Shown here: positions 8,595-16,523 of the stretch, in pieces
Position numbering within the stretch: position 1 is the stretch's first letter
Layout of the letters: every line of letters begins with the position of its first letter
From: Actinophytocola algeriensis
GTDB taxonomy: Bacteria; Actinomycetota; Actinomycetes; Mycobacteriales; Pseudonocardiaceae
DNA length: 64,000 nucleotides
Direction: 5' to 3'
Assembly: GCF_014203735.1 (NCBI RefSeq)
Contig: NZ_JACHJQ010000010.1
Coordinates: 310,001 to 374,000, forward strand
The notes under the pieces: generated by a model
What the model was told of the DNA's origin: nothing
Databases searched by the model: none
Seen by the model: the letters and a program-made list of their open reading frames with translations, nothing else
Program-made: the position numbers and the translations under genes

Positions 8595-9128
8595 CTAGTG
8601 GTTGGTGCTGTTCACCTGGTCGATGACCTCGAAGAGGTAGGACACCTCACCGGACAGGGCATCGCGGATCTGCGCGATCCGGTCGCCGATTTCGGCGACG
8701 ACCGCCGTCAGCTCGTCGTCGCGGCCGATGGCCATCTGGGTGCCGGTGTTCGCGCTCACGATCTGCCTGCTCGCGTTCGCGACCAGGCGGAACGCCTCCG
8801 CGCGGGCTTCCTCCACCACCCGCTTCGCCGCCACGCGCGCGTTCTCGACGATCTGGTCGGCCTGCCTGCGGGCGTCGGTGATGATCTGGTCGGCCAGGGC
8901 GCGGTGCTCGCGCCCCGTCGCGGGTGACGACCCGTGCGGGTCGGTGGTCCGCAGCGCGGTCTGGTCCACCACCTGCTGCTTCTGGACGATCTGCCCCTGC
9001 AGGGCGATCATGGCCGTCTCGACGCGGTCGAGGAACTCGTCCACCTGTGCCTCGTCGTAGCCGCGGTGGAACATCGGGGCGTGGTCGAAGACGACTTCAC
9101 GCACGTCGTCCGGCGTCAGCTCGGTCAT
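8595..9128 (-). CDS. DivIVA-domain coiled-coil protein
   Basis: This 177-aa protein starts with the DivIVA membrane-binding signature (LTPDDVREVVFDHAPMFHRG then YDEAQVDEFLDRVETAM). A long Ala/Glu/Arg/Gln-rich coiled coil follows (about residues 75-130, ADQIITDARRQADQIVENAR). In actinomycetes such proteins mark curved membranes at poles and septa. It is shorter than Wag31/DivIVA proper, so it is probably one of the accessory paralogues. It stands alone between the cache gene and selB with a 150-bp gap on the selB side. Confidence 0.85.
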   Translation of the reverse strand: MTELTPDDVREVVFDHAPMFHRGYDEAQVDEFLDRVETAMIALQGQIVQKQQVVDQTALRTTDPHGSSPATGREHRALADQIITDARRQADQIVENARVAAKRVVEEARAEAFRLVANASRQIVSANTGTQMAIGRDDELTAVVAEIGDRIAQIRDALSGEVSYLFEVIDQVNSTNH

Positions 9129-9277
9129 GCCTCGCGTTACTCCCGTTCACCGGCCGTGGCGGCCCTCCTGGCGGGTCGAGCACCCCGCGATCCGGCGGCA
9201 ACGATACGGCGGCCGGGTCCGGACGTCCCGGACGCCCAGTCGAACCAACCCGGCGTGTCCTGAGCTGCCCGGTCCCG

Positions 9278-11041
9278 TCACCGGAGGCGCATGCGGCGGG
9301 TGCCGTCGGCGGCGCGCTGCGTGACGCCTTCCGCGTCGAGGTGTTCCAGCAGCGGGACGGCGACGCGGCGGGTCGTGCCCAGTGCGCGGCGCGCGTCGCT
9401 CACGGTGAACGGGGCGGGCAGATCGGTCAACAGCCGCGCCGCGCGGGCCGGTGCGCCCGCGGCGAGGACGACCGAGCCGGTGAGGCGCACCAGCCGTCCG
9501 GCACGTTCCGCCGCGGCCAGCTCGCGTGGCCCGAGTCCCAGGTCGGCCAGCACGGCCGCCTCCGGTGCGGCGAACGGGGCCGCCGCCAGGCGCTGCTCCA
9601 GTTCGGTCACCGCCCGCTCGACGGCGGCGGGCAGTGCGCCAGTGGTGTCCGCGCGCCGGACCAGTCCGTCGTGAAGCGCCAGGCCGGTGTCCGCGAGCGC
9701 GGCACGCAGCACGTCGTCGGGTACGGGCGCCGACTGGCGCAGCGTCGCCACCGGCATGCCCTCGGCGATCGGGTGCGCGGCCGACCACTCGGCGAACCGG
9801 GCCGCGACCTGCCCGGGCAGTGCCCGCAACAGTTCCGGGTCGACCACCCACCCCGCCACTTCCGGTCCTCGCGGGGCCCAGCCGAGCGCGTGCAACGACG
9901 CCGCGCGCACGGTGCCGTGGCGGCGCAGGTACGCGGCGGCGGCCTCCCCCGCGAGCAGTTCCCGGTCCCTGGCCCGCGCCGCGCCCGTGCCGCGCAGCAC
10001 GGGCGGGTCGGCGTCCAGAACCTCGACACCGCGGGCGATCCGGTGGCCGCCGGGGTCGCGCAGCAACCCGCTGTCCCCGGCACGCACGGGCAGCGGGCGG
10101 CGGAGCGTCAGCCGTGCGGTGTCTGTCCCCCACGGACGGACGTAGCACGGCACCGCAGCGGCTCCCAGGTGCAACACCAGTTCGCGGTGCAGCGGGCCTT
10201 CTCCGCGCAGCAGGACGTCGACCAGCTCCGTCGCACGCCAGGCATCCGGGGCCAGCAGCGCGTCACCGCGCTGGGCGCCGTCGCGTGCGACACCGCGCAG
10301 GTTCACCGCGACCCTGGCCACCCCGCGCACCACGTCGACGGGACGGCCCAGCGCCTGCAGTCCCCGCACCACCACCTCGCGCCCGCCGAGCAGCAGCGCG
10401 TCCCCGACGCGGACGGTGCCCGCGCCGAGCGTTCCGGTCACCACCGTGCCCGCGCCGCGGATCGTGAAGACGCGGTCGATCCACAGCCGGACGTCCTCGG
10501 TGTCGTCGGGCGCGGGCAGACGTGCCGCCATGGCACCGAGTTCCGCGCGCAGCTCCGCGAGACCCGCGCCGGTGCGCGCACTCACCGCGACCGCCCGGAC
10601 CGCGCCGAGACTGGTGGCACGGAGCCGGCGCAGCGCGTCCTCGGTCGCGGCGGCCGGGTCGGCGCGGTCGGCTTTGGTCACCGCCAGCAACCCGTGCCGC
10701 ACCCCGAACGCGTCGAGTGCCGCCAGGTGCTCCGCCGACTGCGCCTGCCAGCCGTCGTCCGCGGCGACCACGAACAGCACGGCGGGCACGGGCCCGGTGC
10801 CGGCCAGCATGTTAGGCACGAACCGTTCGTGGCCCGGGACGTCCACGAAGGCCAGAGTCCTTTGTTCGGCAGTCTCTTGGCCGGCTGTCTCGGCGCCGAT
10901 GTCGGTCCACGCGAACCCGAGGTCGATAGTGAGGCCCCGGCGGCGTTCCTCCGCGAGCCGGTCGGGTTCCATCCCGGTCAGTGCCCGCACCAGCGTCGAC
11001 TTGCCGTGGTCGACGTGTCCCGCGGTGGCTACGACGTGCAC
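9278..11041 (-). CDS. selB: Selenocysteine-specific translation elongation factor SelB
   Basis: This 587-aa EF-Tu-like GTPase delivers Sec-tRNA to UGA codons at a SECIS hairpin. G1 is GHVDHGKST at residues 8-16, the DVPGHERF element and AVTKAD give G3 and G4, and the middle part shows translation-factor beta barrels (IRGAGTVVTGTLGAGTVRVG). The C-terminal ~230 residues carry the winged-helix repeats expected to bind mRNA (HGTVRAASLHALGWAP; APFTVSDARRALGTTRRVAV). The GTG at 11041 begins the GTPase core directly and lies 13 bp inside selA. It belongs to the selC-selA-selB unit. Confidence 0.95.
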   Translation of the reverse strand: MHVVATAGHVDHGKSTLVRALTGMEPDRLAEERRRGLTIDLGFAWTDIGAETAGQETAEQRTLAFVDVPGHERFVPNMLAGTGPVPAVLFVVAADDGWQAQSAEHLAALDAFGVRHGLLAVTKADRADPAAATEDALRRLRATSLGAVRAVAVSARTGAGLAELRAELGAMAARLPAPDDTEDVRLWIDRVFTIRGAGTVVTGTLGAGTVRVGDALLLGGREVVVRGLQALGRPVDVVRGVARVAVNLRGVARDGAQRGDALLAPDAWRATELVDVLLRGEGPLHRELVLHLGAAAVPCYVRPWGTDTARLTLRRPLPVRAGDSGLLRDPGGHRIARGVEVLDADPPVLRGTGAARARDRELLAGEAAAAYLRRHGTVRAASLHALGWAPRGPEVAGWVVDPELLRALPGQVAARFAEWSAAHPIAEGMPVATLRQSAPVPDDVLRAALADTGLALHDGLVRRADTTGALPAAVERAVTELEQRLAAAPFAAPEAAVLADLGLGPRELAAAERAGRLVRLTGSVVLAAGAPARAARLLTDLPAPFTVSDARRALGTTRRVAVPLLEHLDAEGVTQRAADGTRRMRLR

Positions 11042-12336
11042 CGGGCCACCGCGTCGAGCAGGACCCGGTCGTCGTCCGTTGCGACGGTGCGCAGGTCCAG
11101 CAGGCACCTGCCGCGCTCGACCCGGCCCACCACCGGCGGTTCCCCGGTCCGCAGCCGGACCGCGTACTCCGGCGGCAGGCTCACCGCGGCACTGGGCAGC
11201 TCCACTCCCGGCGCGCCACCGCCGCCCACCACCGCGACCGAGTCGACGGCCGTCGCGTCGACACCGAGCCCGGCCAGTCCGGCCACGAGGCTGGCCACCC
11301 GTGCGCGCACCGCGGCCGGGTCGGCGTGCAGCGCCACGTGCACCGGCGGCGCCGGGCCGCGCAGCGTGGCCTCGAGCGCGGCCATGGTGAGCTTGCCGAC
11401 CCGCAACGCTCGCGCGGCCGGGTGCCTGCGTGCCGCCTCGACCAGGTCGTGCCTGCCGAGCAGCAGCCCGGCCTGCGGGCCGCCGAGCAGCTTGTCGCCG
11501 CTGGCCGTGACGAGCGCGGCGCCCGCGCGCAGGAGCGTCGTCGCGTCGGGTTCGTCCGGCAGCAGCGGGTCGGGGCGCAGCAGGCCGGAGCCGATGTCGG
11601 CGATCACCGGCACACCCAGCCCGGCCAGCTCCGCGACGCCGGGCGCCGAGGTGAACCCGGTGACCTGGAAGTTCGACGGGTGGACCTTCAGCACGAACCC
11701 GGTCTCCGCACCGACCGCGGCGGCGTAGTCGGCGAGCGATGTTCTGTTGGTGGTACCCACTTCGCGCAGCCGGGCGCCCGTGGCCGCCAGCAGTTCGGGG
11801 ATGCGGAAGCCGTCGCCGATCTCGACCAGCTCGCCCTTGCTGATCACGATCTCGTTGCGCCGCGCCTCTCCCCCCTGGGCGAAGGTCATGGCGCACAGCA
11901 GCAACGCGGCGGCGTTGTTGTTCACGACGTGCACGGCCTCGGCGTCCGGTACCGCGTCGGCGAGCGCGGCGAGCGCGCCCCGCCCCCGGCGGGCCCGCTG
12001 CCCGGTCGTCAGGTCGAACTCGACGTCGGTGGTCCCGCCCGCCGCGACCACGGCGTCGAGCGCGGCGGGCGACAGGGGCGCGCGGCCGAGGTTGGTGTGC
12101 ACGAGTACGCCGGTGGCGTTGACGACGCGACGCAGCGCCGACGCCGTGGCGGGCAGTGCCGCGACCACGTGGTCGGTGATCAGCTCGTGGTCGATCTCCC
12201 CCGCCCGCGCCCGGTCCTGCGCCGCCGTGATCGCGGCCTTGACCAGTGGTGTGCCGAGGCGGCGCACGGCGTCGGCCAGCCGGGGATCGGCCAGCAGCAC
12301 GTCCGTGCGCGGGATGCGCCTGCGCGGGTCAGCCAT
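11029..12336 (-). CDS. selA: L-seryl-tRNA(Sec) selenium transferase SelA
   Basis: This 435-aa PLP enzyme converts Ser-tRNA(Sec) to Sec-tRNA(Sec) with selenophosphate. The PLP lysine is K282 in TASGDKLLGGPQAG, a hallmark of the family. NATGVLVHTNLGRAPLS near residues 73-90 and VIADIGSGLL near 244-253 are also characteristic. ATG at 12336 starts just 11 bp after the 3' end of the tRNA-Sec gene on the same strand, so selC and selA may share a transcript. The 3' end overlaps selB. Confidence 0.95.
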   Translation of the reverse strand: MADPRRRIPRTDVLLADPRLADAVRRLGTPLVKAAITAAQDRARAGEIDHELITDHVVAALPATASALRRVVNATGVLVHTNLGRAPLSPAALDAVVAAGGTTDVEFDLTTGQRARRGRGALAALADAVPDAEAVHVVNNNAAALLLCAMTFAQGGEARRNEIVISKGELVEIGDGFRIPELLAATGARLREVGTTNRTSLADYAAAVGAETGFVLKVHPSNFQVTGFTSAPGVAELAGLGVPVIADIGSGLLRPDPLLPDEPDATTLLRAGAALVTASGDKLLGGPQAGLLLGRHDLVEAARRHPAARALRVGKLTMAALEATLRGPAPPVHVALHADPAAVRARVASLVAGLAGLGVDATAVDSVAVVGGGGAPGVELPSAAVSLPPEYAVRLRTGEPPVVGRVERGRCLLDLRTVATDDDRVLLDAVARCTS

Positions 12337-12347
12337 GTGGGCACCCG

Positions 12348-12442
12348 TGGCGGAGGCGAACGGGAATCGAACCCGCCAACGACAGGACCTGCCGTTCACC
12401 GGTGTTGAAGACCGGGCCGGTCACCAGACCGGATGCGCCTCC
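12348..12442 (-). tRNA. selC: tRNA-Sec (anticodon UCA), CCA encoded
   Basis: Read on the minus strand, the 95-nt gene begins GGAGGCGC and ends CGCCTCC-G-CCA. It has a six-pair D stem (CCGGTC/GACCGG with a 4-nt loop). The anticodon arm is CCGGT-CTTCAAC-ACCGG with anticodon TCA. A long paired variable arm (AACGGCAGG...CCTGTCGTT) and a normal T arm (GGGTTCGATTCCC) complete it. The long D stem, long variable arm and UCA anticodon are diagnostic of selenocysteine tRNA. Acceptor pair 8 looks mismatched (C opposite T). It sits directly upstream of selA. Confidence 0.95.
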
Positions 12443-12493
12443 TCGGGACATGGGCCACATAGTGTCAGGGCACCTTCGGGGAAGATCACCCGC

Positions 12494-13483
12494 ATGAGCA
12501 CCGAGTACCGCCTCACCCAGTACGCGCACGGTGGCGGCTGCGCCTGCAAGATCCCGCCCGGCGAGCTGGAGGAGGTCGTGCGCGGCCTGCGTGGCACACC
12601 GTCGGACGACCTGCTGGTGGGGCTCGACGACGGGGACGATGCCGCGGTGGTGCGCATCGACGGTGGCCGCGCGGTCGTCGCCACGACCGACTTCTTCACC
12701 CCGGTGGTCGACGACGCCTACGACTGGGGCCGGATCGCGGCGGCGAACGCGTTGTCCGACGTCTACGCGATGGGCGGCCGCCCGCTCGTCGCGCTGAACC
12801 TGCTGGGCTGGCCGAGGGAGAAGCTGCCCTTCGAGCTGGCGGCCGAGGTGCTGCGCGGCGGCATGGACGTGTGCACGGCAGCGAGCTGTCACCTCGCGGG
12901 CGGGCACAGCGTCGACGACCCGGAACCGAAGTACGGTCTCGCGGTCACCGGGCTCGCCGACCCGGACCACTTGCTGCGCAACGACTCCGGGCGCGCAGGC
13001 CTGCCGCTGTCGCTGACCAAGCCGCTCGGGCTCGGAGTGCTCAACAACCGGCACAAGGCCACCGGCGAACGGTTCGAGGAGGCGGTGGCCGTGATGACGA
13101 CGCTCAACGCCGACGCGGCCGAGGCGGCGCTGGCCGCTGGCATCACGTGCGCCACCGACGTGACCGGGTTCGGTCTCCTCGGCCACCTCCACAAGCTGGC
13201 GCGGGCGAGCGGGGTGACCGCCGTGGTCGACGCGGCCGCGGTGCCCTTCCTCGACGGCGCGCGTGCCGCGCTGCGCGACGGGTACGTGCCGGGTGGGTCG
13301 CGCCGCAACCTCGACTGGGTGCGCCCGCACGCCGACCTCGGCGCGGTGGCCGACGACACCGCGATCCTGCTCGCCGACGCGCAGACCTCGGGCGGGCTGC
13401 TGCTGGCCGGGGAGATCCAGGGCGCCCCGGTCATCGGCGAACTGGTGCCCCGACGGGCCGGGCAGACGATCGTCGTGCGCTGA
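12494..13483 (+). CDS. selD: Selenide, water dikinase (selenophosphate synthase) SelD
   Basis: This 329-aa enzyme makes selenophosphate from selenide and ATP for SelA. The catalytic loop GGGCACKIPP holds Cys16 and Lys19, matching the Cys/Lys pair of SelD; the enzyme is the Cys form, not Sec. Further family motifs are DDAAVVRI, ANALSDVYAMGGRP, CATDVTGFGLLGH and AQTSGGLLLA. It is divergent from selC-selA-selB with a 51-bp promoter region between. The completeness of SelA, B, C and D shows the host can insert selenocysteine. Confidence 0.95.
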   Translation: MSTEYRLTQYAHGGGCACKIPPGELEEVVRGLRGTPSDDLLVGLDDGDDAAVVRIDGGRAVVATTDFFTPVVDDAYDWGRIAAANALSDVYAMGGRPLVALNLLGWPREKLPFELAAEVLRGGMDVCTAASCHLAGGHSVDDPEPKYGLAVTGLADPDHLLRNDSGRAGLPLSLTKPLGLGVLNNRHKATGERFEEAVAVMTTLNADAAEAALAAGITCATDVTGFGLLGHLHKLARASGVTAVVDAAAVPFLDGARAALRDGYVPGGSRRNLDWVRPHADLGAVADDTAILLADAQTSGGLLLAGEIQGAPVIGELVPRRAGQTIVVR

Positions 13484-13502
13484 CCGCACGAACGCGGTGC
13501 GG
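13484..13502 (+). terminator. Short GC hairpin after selD
   Basis: CCGCAC-GAACGCG-GTGCGG is a 6-bp perfect stem just past the selD stop codon. It is a plausible but weak terminator, with no T tract. Confidence 0.4.
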
Positions 13503-13563
13503 GGAACGGGTTATTTCCACCGGTAACAGGACGCAATACATTTTCATCTCATAAGGGTTGTCA

Positions 13564-13589
13564 GTGAGTACCCGACAATGGGTACTCAC
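13564..13589. promoter_or_regulatory. Perfect 10-bp inverted repeat before the Mau-like operon
   Basis: GTGAGTACCC-GACAAT-GGGTACTCAC is a perfect 10-bp inverted repeat ending about 20 bases before the GTG of the first gene of the 13610-17012 operon. It could be an operator or an mRNA hairpin near the ribosome site. No candidate regulator is encoded in the operon itself. Confidence 0.5.
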
Positions 13590-13609
13590 CCGAGCCCCTC
13601 GGAGGTGCC

Positions 13610-14326
13610 GTGACGAACGCGACCGGTGAGACGTCCACCGTGGTGCACCGGGCGCTCGACGGCAGACGGTACGAACTCAGCGGCAGTCTGGACCTCGGGC
13701 TGCCGAGCACGTCGTCCGCGCGGGTCGCCGTGCGCGGCCGGACCCACGAGCTGGTCGCGGGCGTGAGCGGGCTGGCGGAGGAGGTGGCCACCGCGCTCGG
13801 GGTGTCCGGGTTCGACGAGGAGTTGGCCTTCGCGGACGGGACCCTGCTCCTCGGCCGCACCAGCCGCGTCGAGCCGGGGTCGCGGATCACCGAGAACATC
13901 CTCCTCGCGGTGTGGCGCGGCAGGCGGCACTGCCTGATCAGCCACTTCTACGACAGTTCGGCCACCGCGGCCGTCGAGGCCCTGTCGACGCTCGGCGTCG
14001 CCGAGCACGACGACGGGGTGGCCGTCCGGCCCGGCGCGGGCAGCGCACTGCTGGGCCCCGCGGCCGTGGTCAAGGAGGTCCCGTCGCTGGGGATCCTCGA
14101 GATGACCGTGGCCTCGTCGCCGCAGGCGACCCGCCTGCCGGGCTGGAAGGGCAGGGCCACCCGCTCCGGGGAGCTGTTCTCGGACCGGATGTCCAATGGC
14201 GACCCGTACTTCGTCCTCGCGGGCGCCGACACCTGGACCACCGTGCTCCCGCTCGCCGACACCGACGTCGCGCGCGTGCCCGAACAGGTGGACCGGCTCG
14301 CCATGCGCCTGCTCGGCGACCGGTGA
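13610..14326 (+). CDS. Hypothetical first gene of the MauE/MauD-like operon
   Basis: This 238-aa soluble protein belongs to no family I recognise. The GTG at 13610 has GGAGG four bases upstream. It opens with Gly/Ser/Leu-rich beta-like segments (YELSGSLDLGLPSTSS). Later parts include ENILLAVWRGRRHCLISHFY and VVKEVPSLGILEMTVASSPQ. There is no signal peptide and only one Cys. It is spaced 7 bp from the MauE-like gene and so is co-transcribed. A role in making or presenting the Cys-rich exported protein is positional inference. Confidence 0.7.
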   Translation: MTNATGETSTVVHRALDGRRYELSGSLDLGLPSTSSARVAVRGRTHELVAGVSGLAEEVATALGVSGFDEELAFADGTLLLGRTSRVEPGSRITENILLAVWRGRRHCLISHFYDSSATAAVEALSTLGVAEHDDGVAVRPGAGSALLGPAAVVKEVPSLGILEMTVASSPQATRLPGWKGRATRSGELFSDRMSNGDPYFVLAGADTWTTVLPLADTDVARVPEQVDRLAMRLLGDR

Positions 14327-14333
14327 GGCACCC

Positions 14334-14864
14334 GTGTTCACCGTCAGCGTCGCGGTCTACGTCGTCCTGGTCGTGCTGGTGATCGCGGTGGCCGAACGGG
14401 TCGTCGCACCCCGCGCGCTGCGCGCCGCGCTCGCCGCGCACGGTGTCGTGCCGCGCCGCGCGGCCGGTCCCCTCGCGGTCGTCGTGACCGTCGCCGAGGC
14501 CGCGCTCGCCGCGCTGCTTTTCATCGGGCTGGTGCGGGAGCCGGGACCGTCGCCGTTCGTGCTGTCCGGCGCGGCGGCGCTGTTCGCGGCCTACGCCGGT
14601 TACGCGTGGCGCGTCACGGCGAGCGGCCGAGGCGGGCCGTGCGGCTGCGGTGGTGTGGAGGTGCCGATGGACCACTGGGTGACCGGCCGCGCCGTCGCCC
14701 TCGCCGTGCTGGCGGCGGCCGGTGCGGCGGCACCCGGCGAGGTGCTGGCGCTGGCCGCGTTCGACGAGCGGGTGCTCGTGGTCCTGCTCGCCGCGACCAC
14801 CATCGGCGTCCTGCTGTGGCACCTGCCCGCCGCGATGACCCGTCCCCAGGAGGTGGCCCGGTGA
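14334..14864 (+). CDS. MauE-like membrane protein
   Basis: This 176-aa protein has four hydrophobic helices and matches the size and layout of MauE, the DoxX/DsbB-like protein needed for maturation of the methylamine dehydrogenase small subunit. The central segment contains CGCGG, a plausible redox-active Cys pair near the membrane surface. GTG at 14334 follows the previous stop by 7 bp. Its stop overlaps the MauD-like GTG. Together with MauD it likely drives disulfide formation in an exported protein; family function is known, the client is inferred. Confidence 0.72.
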   Translation: MFTVSVAVYVVLVVLVIAVAERVVAPRALRAALAAHGVVPRRAAGPLAVVVTVAEAALAALLFIGLVREPGPSPFVLSGAAALFAAYAGYAWRVTASGRGGPCGCGGVEVPMDHWVTGRAVALAVLAAAGAAAPGEVLALAAFDERVLVVLLAATTIGVLLWHLPAAMTRPQEVAR

Positions 14865-15337
14865 GTTTCCAGACCAGTGCGCTGATCGTGACGTGGGTTG
14901 CCCTGCTGCTCCTCGCTTTCGTGGTCGCGGGCCTGGTCCGCCAGGTGCACGCGCTGTCGTCCGGCGCGGGCGCGCGGCCGGTCCGCGGCGGCCTGCGGGC
15001 CGGGGACGAGGCGAACCTCGCCGGGCTCGGCGTGACCGGGCCCGCAGTCCTGCTGTTCCTCACCGCGACGTGCCACACCTGTGTCGAGGCGCTGGCGGAA
15101 ACCGTTGCCGTGGCCGGGAACCGGGCCGTGCTCGCGTTGTACGAAGGGCAGGTGCCGGCCACGCCGCCCGGTGTCACGGCGTTCGGCGACAAGGGTCACC
15201 TGTTCGCCGAGTACGGCGCGCTGGCGACCCCGTACGCGGTCGTCGTCGGCGCGGACGGCCGGATCACCGCCACCGCCCCCGTCGGCTCCAGAGCCGCCGT
15301 CCGTGAACTGATCGACCCGGTGATGGAGGTTCAGTGA
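14861..15337 (+). CDS. MauD-like membrane-anchored thioredoxin-fold protein
   Basis: This 158-aa protein has one N-terminal membrane helix (about residues 8-26) and an extracytoplasmic thioredoxin fold with the redox motif C71-H-T-C74 in FLTATCHTC. The end of the fold is FAEYGALATPYAVVVGADG, with the usual cis-Pro segment ATPY. It overlaps the MauE-like gene by 4 bp and the next gene by 4 bp; CCAGGAGG precedes the GTG start. MauD proteins catalyse disulfide formation in the small subunit of methylamine dehydrogenase. Here the probable client is the 12-Cys protein encoded next. Confidence 0.8.
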   Translation: MSFQTSALIVTWVALLLLAFVVAGLVRQVHALSSGAGARPVRGGLRAGDEANLAGLGVTGPAVLLFLTATCHTCVEALAETVAVAGNRAVLALYEGQVPATPPGVTAFGDKGHLFAEYGALATPYAVVVGADGRITATAPVGSRAAVRELIDPVMEVQ

Positions 15338-16296
15338 CCACCCCCCACGAGACGACCGGAGTGACCACCCGCCCGGCAGCCGGAGTGCCGCCGCTGCGCG
15401 GTGCCGACCCCGGCATGCCGGTGGCACCACGCACGCGCGCCAGGAGGCTGCGCTGGCCGGGCTGGGTCCCGACGCGGCGGGCGGTGCTGCGGGCGGGCAG
15501 CGTGGCCGGGCTGACCGTGCTCGGCGGCGTGTTCCCCGCGGTCCGCAGGGCGGTCGCCGACGGCTACGAGGTCTACCCCGAGTGCCCGTCCTACGCGGCG
15601 GACCACAACTGCTCCCCGGGGTGTGGCCCGAGCACGATCTTCGCCGACGCGTGTGTGACGTCGGGTGCGAACACCGGCTTCCACAAGGACGACCAGGTGA
15701 CGTGGAAGCTGCGGCCCAACCAGTGCCTGTCGGGCAGCTACGACGGCTGGATGTGGCGCTACGACCAGGCGTGCGGGGCGTGCTCGTGCCACGTCGAACG
15801 CCGCTGCCACGACGGCTACCGCAGGACGGGCTCTGGCTGGGTCAACTCGATCTGCCGGTGGACCACCGAGTGCGGCTGCCCGTCGTCGGCGAGCTGGCCG
15901 GGTGTGTCCTCGGGTGCCGCGGGCGCCACCGTCACCGCGATCCAGCACCTGCTCACCCACCAGGGGTTCCCGCTCACGGTCGACGGCGCGTACGGCCCCG
16001 CGACGGCGCAGGCGGTACGCGACTTCCAGACCGCCCGCGGCCTCGCGGTCACCGGGACCGTGGACGCCGCGACGTGGCCGACGCTCGTGGTCACCACCCG
16101 GCAGGGCGACAACGGCAGCCACGTCCGCGCCGTCCAGGTGCAGCTCAACCGGTACGGCTACAAGCTCACCGTGGACGGCGTCTTCGGCGCGGGCACCCTC
16201 GCCGCCGCCACGGACTTCCAGCGGCAGAACCGGATCACCGCCGACGGGATCGTCGGACCGACGACCTGGCGCACCCTCACCGGCGGCGCGACGTGA
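15334..16296 (+). CDS. Tat-type exported 12-cysteine protein with two peptidoglycan-binding domains
   Basis: This 320-aa protein has a long leader with twin arginines (R48-R49) before a hydrophobic stretch (VLRAGSVAGLTVLGGVF). The mature domain at about 77-190 contains all of the protein's twelve cysteines (84, 93, 97, 107, 131, 147, 150, 152, 158, 174, 180, 182), and is rich in Trp and Tyr. Two PG_binding_1 repeats follow (about 200-255 and 263-316; LTVDGAYGPATAQAVRDFQ and LTVDGVFGAGTLAAATDFQ). Methylamine dehydrogenase beta subunit also has twelve Cys in six disulfides and needs MauE/MauD, but I cannot align this protein to it. Function unknown; probably cell-wall bound. Confidence 0.78.
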   Translation: MTTPHETTGVTTRPAAGVPPLRGADPGMPVAPRTRARRLRWPGWVPTRRAVLRAGSVAGLTVLGGVFPAVRRAVADGYEVYPECPSYAADHNCSPGCGPSTIFADACVTSGANTGFHKDDQVTWKLRPNQCLSGSYDGWMWRYDQACGACSCHVERRCHDGYRRTGSGWVNSICRWTTECGCPSSASWPGVSSGAAGATVTAIQHLLTHQGFPLTVDGAYGPATAQAVRDFQTARGLAVTGTVDAATWPTLVVTTRQGDNGSHVRAVQVQLNRYGYKLTVDGVFGAGTLAAATDFQRQNRITADGIVGPTTWRTLTGGAT

Positions 16297-16433
16297 AGAA
16301 GGCCATGACCCACCCGCTGACACCGCTGGTGCTGGTGCCCGCGGCCGTCGTGGCGGCGCTGGCCGGGTGGGCGGTCGCGGCGTGGGCGGTGCTGGGCGGG
16401 CTGGCGGGCTACACGCTGTCCGGCTCCGTTTGA
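16293..16433 (+). CDS. Small single-pass membrane peptide
   Basis: The GTG at 16293 overlaps the TGA of the 12-Cys protein gene (GTGA) and encodes 46 residues. After a short basic start (KKAMTH) it is almost entirely hydrophobic (LTPLVLVPAAVVAALAGWAV), long enough for one or two membrane passes with small-residue (Gly/Ala) packing. The overlap on its 5' side and the next membrane gene just downstream support real translation. No known family. Confidence 0.6.
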   Translation: MKKAMTHPLTPLVLVPAAVVAALAGWAVAAWAVLGGLAGYTLSGSV

Positions 16434-16523
16434 ACCAGGAACAGCGCATTCGCGCTGACCTCGCCAGGCTGGCGGGGAAAGACCCGGCAGGGCACCGCGC
16501 TCCTGCTGTTCGACATCGGGCTG

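Noticed and set aside
8924-11728. A 934-codon plus-strand open frame
   Set aside because: Antisense to selB and selA, which have unmistakable motifs; the translation is repetitive Arg/Pro/Gly with no domain.
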